From Bolinopsis microptera (taxonomy: Eukaryota; Ctenophora; Tentaculata; Lobata; Bolinopsidae), in NCBI RefSeq assembly GCF_026151205.1, contig NC_087081.1, positions 3,107,246 to 3,171,245 of the forward strand: DNA of 64,000 bases. Reading direction: 5' to 3'. Position 1 is the stretch's first letter, and each line of letters opens with the position of its first letter. Shown here piece by piece: positions 34,756 to 45,900 of the stretch. Below the pieces are notes generated by a model. It saw only the letters and a program-made list of their open reading frames with translations. It did no database searches and had not been told where the DNA came from. The translations under genes were made by a program, and so were the position numbers.

Positions 34756-34794
34756 GATCATGAATACGATGTAGTTACATTGAAACGTCGAGTA
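34756..34794 (+). ncRNA. hammerhead-ribozyme-like motif, right arm
   Basis: Inverted counterpart of the motif at 32443-32482, identical in the stem and the GAAACGTC core. The 5' core box is degenerate in the same way. A third version occurs in the deleted copy at about 40390-40430 (minus strand). Confidence 0.35.
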
Positions 34795-34985
34795 ATCTCC
34801 TTTCCCTAATAAGAGCATTTTTACTTGTCGCAACAACCGGGATAAAGATAATTTTACCCAGAATACATCAATATCAAACATCAAGGACATTACTTGCACG
34901 CTGAAGACCTTTGCGTGAATAATTATGTCCGTGAAAATAATGTCTAGGTGGCATTAAGGTCCATGAATAATAATGTCCGGTAATT

Positions 34986-36968
34986 ATTTCCATTAATTTT
35001 AGTGTGTGTGTCCCTTAGCAGGCTTGTGTCAATGAAACAATTAAAGACATTTTTTTATAGTTTGATTTTGAGGGGGGCAGCGCAGGTAACTAAAACTAAC
35101 TGCTAACGAGTAACGGGGCAAGAAATGTGCGTGCTTGAAAGCTTTTGCACACACCCAAAGGCCGGGCCTTTTCACAAGAATTTTCTTAAAATTTGGGCGA
35201 GCGATTTAGTAGGACTAGGAGCGACCGTACTCAGACTCCTCACCAATAACGTTAACTAGACTGGGGAATGGGGATCGGAGTGGGGTGGGTCCATTTTATA
35301 CTTAGCGTTTCTATACCATCGCGCGGGCGACCAAGTACGTATAAGTATAACTATAACCGTCACGGGCCACGGCGCCACCCTCGATAGACTTTGTCATAAG
35401 CTGCTGATGTCTTATTTTAACGATCCCTCGCCTCGTACACATTATACATTACGATAATATTATTATCAGTACATAATTTTATACATATAGTAACATTGAA
35501 CATGCAGGGGACTCTGTTGTTTATTTTTGTAATTTGTAAAATGATCGTTGATGGACTACCACTACCAGTACCAATTCGTTTTTACACGGAATTTCCCTGT
35601 AAAAAGCGACGTCAAATGATCATTTGATATGTTTGGTATTGTTAGCATAGCTAAGATTAAGGGAAGATTGCATGTTGCCGGATAAATCTACAAATCAAAA
35701 CATATTTTTGCAGTTAAATCTGAAGTGTTTAAAAGGAATTAACAAAAAATCAGCAAATTTACAAATGATGGTTTTTATGGTAGAAATTAGCTATAATACG
35801 ACACGCCAATATAACAAACACTTTACATAACGGCAAACCCAACAGGAATATTTATTGTACACACGGCCAGATGGAATTTCTTATTGTGGAGTATCTTAAT
35901 CAATTTTGAACACATTTTGCAATTCTTGCCCAAAATATCCGTTAGTGGGGTCACGTTAATTCCAACAAACGGTGATATGATATCCAACTAATTCTGCAGT
36001 CAACCTTGTAAACCAGACCAGCTAAATCCCGGACCAGCTAAATTCCAGAAATCGTTCGCATTCCAAAAACGTTGAGCAGTCAAACGTTTCTATAGGTCTA
36101 GCTTCCTATCCCAAATGGAGGACTCAAATATGGTAACAAAGAACGTATTTACTTATGACGTCGACCTTAAAGAACAATTCCTACTTAAAATCAAAATTGC
36201 TTTTAAATTTAACTTCCCAAAATTACAATCAGTTTTATGAATGAGAAAAAAATTACATTTAATTAAAAAAATTTGTAGGGCTATAAATGATAAAGCAGCA
36301 CAGTACCTCAAAATCAAATAAATGACATATTCTTCAAGCACATTTTCTTTCGATCATAAAGATCGTGATTCTTAAGGGATGACATCTTGAAAAAAATAAG
36401 ACTTAAGTATAACTTGATAAATATTACACATAACCACAAATTATTGGTTCAAAACTCAAATCATACGTTAACTGGCGGTGTGAGTCATTTCAGCGACAAT
36501 AAATGCCAATTATAATTGACATTAATACCAATTTATTATTTATACGCGTACAAACTTGGTGTTTATATCAGACAAAGATTACACAATAATAAAGATCAGA
36601 TTATATTATTACATGAAACTTATTTTTCATTAAATTAATAAGATCTCGTGGATATAAAACTCACTTTTACATATTATGAGGCCATGGATTAATTCAAATA
36701 CCTTGATATAAGATGACGGTTACTAAAATTAGTGTATAGGTGAAATTTGTTATTTCGCCTCATTTCAAATTTCGTGTAATAAAAAAAAAAATCAATAACT
36801 CAAGCCCGAATGTTAATATTATTTGATACTAGCTCCATTGCCCCCGACCTCTCATTACATTAAATCACGGACACCCAAAAATCACAATTCCCACTATTCA
36901 GCCAAGGTCACAGAATTTCAGAATTCCTGAAGAAAAAAAAACAGAAATCACTAAGATCAGTCTCGTCC
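34986..36968. other. no gene; 3' flank of the Numb homologue
   Basis: AT-rich DNA. TTTATT at 36532-36537 is AATAAA on the minus strand, a possible poly(A) signal for the gene ending at 36969. A 62-codon frame at 36153-36341 has no features. Confidence 0.4.
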
Positions 36969-39900
36969 TCATCTTAATGTAAGTCGATTTGAGGCGAAAA
37001 TATCAAAATCATCAAATTGTTGCTGAGAAGATCCTTCCGACATTACGGCGCTTGAAAATGGGTTTGTGTGCGCGAATGAGTTGTTGCCATGGTAACCTGA
37101 GTTGTTGCCATGGTAACCAGGGTTGTTGGCGAGGTGAGAAGGTTCGACTGTTGGTGGTTTGAAGTTGTCTTCGAACTGCATACTCTAGAAAAGTATATTT
37201 ATTTAGTTATTATACATGTATATGTATACAGTATATTATATATATGTAATAAGATACCCAGCGATCTATACAATAGGTATATAATAAAATTAATCTTGCT
37301 GTTGTTGGAGAAGGAGTTACGAGGAAATGAGGAAAGGGTGATTTATAAGAAAGATAATCTCACTTTAAAAGTGGGATGTAGAGGATCAAACTCGTCCAGG
37401 CTGTCAGTCCCTGGTAACTGAGTAGCTGCTCTCCTCCTTTGTTCCTGCTGAGTACCCACTTTGTCCTCACCTGAAATACAAGATATTACCACATGACGGG
37501 TCACGTGGTTGAAAACAGTTGGGCCGTTGCGTTTTAAAACATCATAATTTATTGTATTAGCGTGACGACGAAAGCACCCGCTTAAAAAAATTTATTAGTC
37601 TTTGGTTTTATTTTCGGTTGTGCAAAGGAACAGTAACGTTTGCTGGCAAAGCATGCAGATATATCATAATGAAATTAAAAAAAACAACAAATTGTTAATT
37701 TACTAAATCAATGAAAGTTCCAACTCACTCGGATCGAATAATAAAATGTCAGCCAAGTCTGCAGTGAAGTTATTTTCTGGATTAAATTCGTCGCCAAAGG
37801 GGTTCGTTTGTGCCCTCTGAATGGGAAAATAAGCGTTAATTAATAAGTAATAAGTCGATAAGAATGAATGATCGTCCTCCTGTGGATAATAGGGAGGCAG
37901 TGGGTAACATTTTGTTAAATTTTCTTAAAACAGCTTAATGCCTGTTCCCGATTCAAACTATAATTGAGAAGTGACAAGTTAGAACTGACCTGAAGTATAG
38001 CAGACTGAGTTGGGGGAGTGGATATTCCGATGGTAGTAGCGGAGCGGTCACGGCTGAAGTCCGGTATAGGTACTGTTATCTCTGAAGTTAATTATTAATT
38101 ATTGTCTCCCTAATTAATTAGTAATTAATTAGGTGATTAAATGATTATGTGAACTAGATGTGTGTTTGTGCTTTGATTTTCTTATTGCAGTTGGATTTGC
38201 TGTTTCTCAGCCTCGTCAGAATAAATCGTGCTTCAGATTTTGTTATTCATCAAAGCAGTGTTTCTTAAACTACAAATTATCACAATTTACAATTTAACGT
38301 TGAATATAGCGATGATGTTAGGTAATTTCTGCAGGTATAACGTTACGAGAAAACGGTGAATATTTGAGTCAGCTATATAAGGAACCTATATAATGAACCT
38401 ATATAAGGAACCTATATATAAGGAACCTATATAAGGAACCTATATAAGGAACCTATACAAGGAACCTATATAAGGAACCTATATAAGGAACCTATATAAG
38501 GAACCTATACAAGGAACCTATATAAGGAACCTATACAAGGAATCTATATAAGGAACCTATATAAGGAACCTATATAAGGAACCTATACAAGGAACCTATA
38601 TAAGGAACCTATTCAAGGAACCTATATAAGGAACCTATATAAGGAACCTATATAAGGATTAAGGAACCTATATATAAGGAACCTATATAAGGAACCTATA
38701 TAAGGAACCTATACAAGGAACCTATATAAGGAACCTATATAAGGAACCTATACAAGGAACCTATACAAAGAACCTATATAAGGAACCTATATAATGAACC
38801 TATATAAGGAACCTATACAAGGAACCTATATAAGGAACCTATACAAGGAACCTATACAAGGAACCTATATAAGGAACCTATATAAGGAACCTATAGAATG
38901 AACCTATATAAGGAACCTATGTAAGGAACCTATATAAGGAACCTATACAAGGAACCTATACAAAGAACCTATATAAGGAACCTATATAAGGAACCTATAT
39001 AAGGAACCTATATAAGGAACCTATATAAGGAACCTATACAAGGAACCTATATAAGGAACCTATACAAGGAACCTATACAAGGAACCTATATAAGGAACCT
39101 ATATAAGGAACCTATGTAAGGAACCTATATAAGGAACCTATGCAAGGAACCTATATAAGGAACCTATATAAGGAACCTATATAAGGAACCTATATAAGGA
39201 ACCTATATAAGGAACCTATATAAGGAACCTATATAAGGAACCTATATAAGGAACCTATATAAGGAACCTATATAAGGAACCTATATAAGGAACCTATATA
39301 AGGAACCTATACAAGGAACCTATATAAGGAACCTATATAAGGAACCTATACAAGGAACCTATACAAGGAACCTATACAAGGAACCTATACAAGGAACCTA
39401 TACAAGGAACCTATACAAGGAACCTATATAAGGAACCTATACAAGGAACCTATACAAGGAACCTATACAAGGAACCTATACAAGGAACCTATATAAGGAA
39501 CCTATATAAGGAACCTATATAAGGAACCTATATAAGGAACCTATATAAGGAACCTATATAAGGAACCTATATAATGAACCTATATAAGGAACCTATATAA
39601 GGAACCTATATAAGGAACCTATATAAGGAACCTATATAAGGAACCTATATAAGGAACCTCTATAAGGAACCTATATAAGGAACCTATATAAGGAACCTAT
39701 ATAAGGAACCTATATAAGGAACCTATATAAGGAACCTATATAAGGAACCTATGTAAGGAACCTATATAAGAAACCTATATAAGGAACCTATATAATGAAC
39801 CTATATAAGGAACCTATATAAGGAACCTATATAAGGAACCTATACAAGGAACCTATATAAGGAACCTATATAAGGAACCTATAGAATGAACCTATGTAAG

Positions 39901-42900
39901 GAACCTATATAAGGAACCTATACAAGGAACCTATACAAAGAACCTATATAAGGAACCTATGTAAGGAACCTATGTAAGGAACCTATATAAGGAACCTATA
40001 TAAGAAACCTTTAGGTGGGAGACGTTTGATAGTAGTGATATTAGCAGTGGTGTTAGCTTTCATCATTGGAGGATGTTTTGTTGGGGTACCCTTGGCTGGC
40101 AAGGTTGATGGACTGTTTTCTATTGAGCTCCCTTTAGACTGAAAATAAGTGAAATTATCGACCTAAGACAAATAGTTATAAGGTATTCAAATTGGAATTG
40201 AAACTATCATTGTTTCTTACTGTTTCAGTTGAATTACATAAGACCCAACGATTGATCTCAACACACAAGGTTAAGTAAGATATAATATATAATGTACCAT
40301 GAACCTATTGAACCTATTGATGTATTCTGTGTAAAATTATCTTTATCCCGGTTACTGCGACAAGTAAAATGCTCTTATTAGGAAAAGGAGTTTACTCGAC
40401 GTTTCAATGTAACTACATCGTATTTATGATCTCAAATTATTTGTTATATAGTAGTGTTGAAAGTAACCAGGATAAAGATAATTTTACACAGAATACATTA
40501 CAACAATGCGACTCATAAACAATACTCCAATCCGGATTTTACATGAACCTATTGATATGTACAATGTTCAATGTACCATGTATAATGTACAATGTGTTGG
40601 AGTGTGGGGTAAACAGTTACTCACACTCACGGATCCAGTACTGTTGTTAGATTCTTTAACTTTTCCCGCTTTTTGTTTCCTCTGTAGACAAGCGGTAAAA
40701 GCGCATCCTAGTGCATGAGATAACCTCTCTCCCTGGAGGAATACTAGGTGAGAACGTGAGAGGCAAATCTTCCTTCCTTAGAACGGAGAAGTTATGAAAT
40801 ACAATTTGGGGTCAGCTGCTGATTTTTCGGGAACTCACCAAGTTCAGCTGCGAGTTTTGTCATTTTAGTAAATGTAATTAGAAACACACATCTTAACTTA
40901 TGTGTTATAAATAGTTATAAATACTAATAGTTATAAATCATTACAAATAGTTACATTAACAATATAAACAGCCAACTAACAGGGACATCAGTAGCGTAGA
41001 AACCATAACAAAGCCACCGTCTGCACGGACCATCCCGGGCAATGTACGAGAACAGTTTAGGATTAAGGGAGTCTGGTGCGCAGAAAGATATTTTCTCTAT
41101 CGGCTGATCCAACACTAGCACCTGGTATATTATGATATGGTCATTAAATAATTATCAGTCTTGAGTCTTGAGGGACTCTATTTCAATGTGGACTGTTTAG
41201 AATGTTAGAATTGGGATCCAGGGTTTGAAAGACTGGTTTTCTTCTATCTACACACGGGTTCGTATTGACAGATTTAGTTACGAAATTTATTGGCGGTAAC
41301 TAGCGGAAATTTCGGACAACTAGCGCGAGCGGGAAGACGGTATGTTCGTACCTAGCTCATTGCTTCCGGAAACTAATACAGCGGTCTATTGATGTAAAAT
41401 TACTGAATTGTAATTCGTAGTGGGAATTTCATCAGAGATTAACAAAAAAAAACAAAGAATAATCACCTGATTACATTCATGCTATTATTAGTAAATTTTA
41501 TAACAGGATCAACTAAAGATGAGCCCTGAGGAAAGCCGCACATATTTATCGTATTTTATCATGGAAAATTTCGGGGGCTCTACTTTAACCGGATAATATT
41601 GTAACAAGATACGATAAAATACTGCCACTTTGGCAGGAGATGCTATCCATCATAGAAGGATTATATATACAAATATATATTATAATATAATATGTGTATA
41701 ATATTTTAGTCTGCATGCAGATTATTAATTGCACGTACTAAAGTGCGCGCGATAAATCAGTACGTGCGCGTAACAGAGTCAAGAATTTTAAACTTAGCGC
41801 GCTCCAGATAGTTTTACATTCCAGTATCACGCCGAGTATTATATATATATATAGTAGAGGGTGTATTCTCGGTTTTGCGGCGGATGTAAATCTTGCCCCC
41901 CCCCGGGCTCCCCCCCCCCTCCCCCGGGCTCCCCCCCGCCCCCATGACCATCTTGTTATTTGCCGATTATTGAGCTACTACCAGTATTATTCTACCTTAT
42001 TCTGACTTAAGCTGTTAAAAACTATGATTGAAATCAATTTTAAAGGATTGAGCAATTGGCTGCGTTACTAATTTCTGACTTAATCAACTTAATCAATTAA
42101 TTAATAAAATGGTTGCCGAGTATCTGACCCTTTTAGAGTGGTTTAGTATATGCGTTTGGTATATTACAATAGTTGCTATGAAGGTAAACCAATAATATTA
42201 GATCGTAAAGGAAACCATGCCCCATGGCCATCTTAAGACGTTTTAGGGTTTAAACTAAAATTGCGGCACAGCTTGCCCCCATTTGTGGCAAACTTGTCTC
42301 CAGCCGTTTTAGAGCGGTTCAGTGCATGTGTATAGATGGGGGCAAGCTCGCTACAAAAAGAGGGGACAAGAAATGGGGGCACGCCACAAATCTTGAGAAT
42401 ACATTGCCTCTAGTTTATCACCATTTAATAAATCCTACTAACTATCTACTCATTCATCTACTAACCACCACATTCTGTTAGCTATTACACAGAGGCCTAA
42501 CTAAAACGAGCACTCTAGAAGAAATACAGCGTACTGAATAGTGTACACACACACACACACACACGCACACAAGCCTAATACATTTGGCAAACGTACAACA
42601 GTGATTTTATTCCCTCGAATTAGACACACGACACAGTATATTATAAATATATATATTATTAGTGTTATTTCTAAGCTAATCAACTTATTAACTTCAAATA
42701 CAATTAAAGCGATTAAGCATTATTGTTGTTGACCCGGTAAATATCATTCACAATAACGGTCCTGGTAATGTGAGAGTTAAGTTCATTTCCGTTCATTATC
42801 AGTTCATGCAAACATGTATATTTCACGATATTTCACGATATTTCACGATATTTCCTGGTTTTACGAGACAATTATCCATTTTAAGAGGCGCATTTCTGTA

Positions 42901-45900
42901 AGTGTTACAGTAGACAGCTGGTTCGGGCTGTTGTGTCTAAATATGGTATGAGCCGATAAGAGCCGAAAGCAAAATTATAAAAACAGACACGTTGAATTGC
43001 AATTGTCGGACAGACCTATCGATTAAATACCGATCAAGATGGTCCCATGTTGGGAGGCATATAGATCATCACCTACTGACGTGCTGGCGACGTTATTATA
43101 GATTATATATTCTGAAGAGTCCACCTCACCGCCTTCGATTACGAGATTAATGAATTCTTCGCACGCAAGCCATGAATTTGCTGGCCACCATCTAATTCGT
43201 TCCCATCTCATTAGTGCTAGATTGCATAATGTCCGCCGTCTCGCTACTAGTCTCTTGTCACATTATAATTTGAAATAGTTTTATGTCTCAGAGTTTTTAA
43301 GACAGATGGCTGAAATTCTGAATAGGTTGTATTTGTGATAAGATATTAATATTATGGATATAATATGAAGGGATTATTATGATATTATGTTGAACATGCG
43401 AGATTTTTGAATAAACTTCTGGATTTTAAAGGCACATGCTTGATTCTTCATTACGGATTCATTCAATTCTGTGGAAATGAAGCTTAAGTAATAGCTGCAT
43501 GCAGATAAAAATATGACAATTTCATAGAATAAATATTAGAGATGATAATATGTTAAGTTATGGATATTCATTAAGCTTTTATATCAAGCATTTTTGTATA
43601 TTTTCCTTTCGATTTACGATAGAAGAATTGACAAAAGAATCTCGGCTCCATCTTGGTAATCTCTTTAGTTCCATGGTATTTATCGCAATGATAACAGTAA
43701 ATTCCAGAAAAGTTGACGAAGTTAACTCGCCCTATTTTCAATATAATCCAAACTACGTCAATAAAGTTAACTCGCCCTATTTTCAATATAATCCAAACTA
43801 CGTCACTAAAACTATGACGCAACTCATCCTCTGCAGAACATAATGTTTACTTTAGAAATGTTATCTCTGCAATTAAACGTCATCACCCACCACCGGATGA
43901 TGTAATGATTCCCGGACATAATGTTTAACATGGTCCCTTCTAAATATGAGGTAATCAGCGTGTACATTGTACATTGTACATTGTACATTTAACAAGACAG
44001 TGGAACTTAGGATGACATACAATCAGACAATCTGCTAATTCACGCCACTCCTGGTAGATAATATCTACTACACTGGATAATATCTACTTCTACTACACTA
44101 GATAATATCTACTACACTGGATAATATCTATTACACTGGATGATATCTACTACACTGGATAATAGCTACTACACTGGATAATACTAGATAATATCTACTA
44201 CACTGGATAATATCTACTTCTACTACACTAGATAATATCTACTACACTAGATAATATCTACTACACTGGATAATACTAGATAATATCTACTACACTGGAT
44301 AATATCTACTATACTGGATAATATCTACTACACTAGATAATATCTACTACACTGGATAATACTAGATAATATCTACTATACTGGATAATATCTACTACAC
44401 TGGATAATATCTACTACACTGGATAATATCTACTACACTAGATAATATCTACTACACTGGATACACTGGATAATATCTACTATACTGGATAATATCTACT
44501 ACACTAGATAATATCTACTACACTGGATAATATCTACTACACTGGATAATACTAGGTAATATCTACTATACTGGATAATATCTACTACACTGGATAATAT
44601 CTACTACACTGGATAATATCTACTACACTAGATAATATCTACTACACTGGATAATATCTACTACACTGGATAATATCTACTACACTAGATAATATCTACT
44701 ACACTGGATAATATCTACTACACTGGATAATACTAGATAATATCTACTATACTGGATAATATCTACTACACTGGATAATATCTACTTCTACTACACTGGA
44801 TAATATCTACTACATTGGATAATATCTACTACACTGGATAATACTAGATAATATCTACTACACTGGATAATATCTAGTACACTGGATAATACTAGATAAT
44901 ATCTACTACACTGGATAATATCTACTACACTGGATAGTGGATAATATCTACTACACTGGATAATATCTACTACACTGGATAATATCTATTACACTGGATC
45001 TACTACTACTTAAAGGGCCATAGGAACGGTATTGTATGTACATATTAAATTCCTGCCTGTATAGACTATACGACTTATAGTGTATTTTCTGATGTAGCAC
45101 TGACTTTCAGAGATAATATATCAATATTATAAGTGTTTAAATAATAACAACTATCAGAATCAACCGCATACTAAAGATTTATTCGAATAATAAAAGATCA
45201 GCTATTATCATAAAAATATGAACATATTATATCGTATGATATTATTATGCGATGATGTACATTGAGTATAATATTGAAATGGACCAACTGGAGCTGAGCC
45301 TACACAGCTATCTTAGATAATATAGCTAGTACTAAGAGCATGATCTTAACTTGACTGATAAGTACCCTAACACTTAAACCTTATTTTATGATGATAACTC
45401 GATAAAAGATGTATAGAAATGTATACAAATATTGGAATGCATTACATCAATTTGAAAACCCATATAATACATTATAAATATTTATATCTAGGCAAGAGTG
45501 TTGGTTTTCAGCGTATACAATGTACCGTATACACTATACAGTATACATTGGAAAACACTACATTGCAATATGTAGGTAACAGTATACTGAAACGTGTATA
45601 ATAGATTGAACCTAATTTCTATGTACTATATAATATTCTATATATTCTATACAATACACGCAGCCCAGTATAATTGATATATATACTCGTACTAGAGCGT
45701 AGCTTTAACCTCTGTAACTGTCACATAAACTATTACTGAACATGTTAAATGCACTTTTAAACGCGTGATCATAACATCTCGAACCTTCCAGATCATCAAC
45801 CTAACTGTAATAACATAAGACTATATTTAACCTATAATATTATATAAGACTTACGTCTCACGTGTTTATCGTATATTGCAGTGAAACTATCGGACTACGA

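Larger units (their letters stand above)
32322..34867 (+). mobile_element. Penelope-like retroelement with inverted terminal arms
   Basis: Flanked by the 12-bp duplication TCAATATCAAAC (32310-32321 and 34868-34879). Inverted arms of about 190 bp lie at 32368-32560 and 34677-34867 (ACCCAG...ATAAAGATAATTTTAC type ends). The left end carries about 45 bp beyond the arm (TGTAAAATCCGGATTGG...) that also ends the deleted copy at 40321-40541, so that tail is part of the element. One long open frame encodes RT and GIY-YIG domains. Inverted or direct pseudo-LTRs and variable duplications are known for Penelope elements. Confidence 0.85.
32284..34985. mobile_element. foldback-family copy split by the Penelope-like element
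   Basis: Left remnant ACCTTATCGGTCATAATTAT (32287-32306); right remnant from about 34886 with GGACATTACTTGCACGCTG, ATTATGTCCGTG and TAATGTCCGG. Joined across the Penelope insertion they resemble the other foldback copies, though diverged. Confidence 0.5.
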
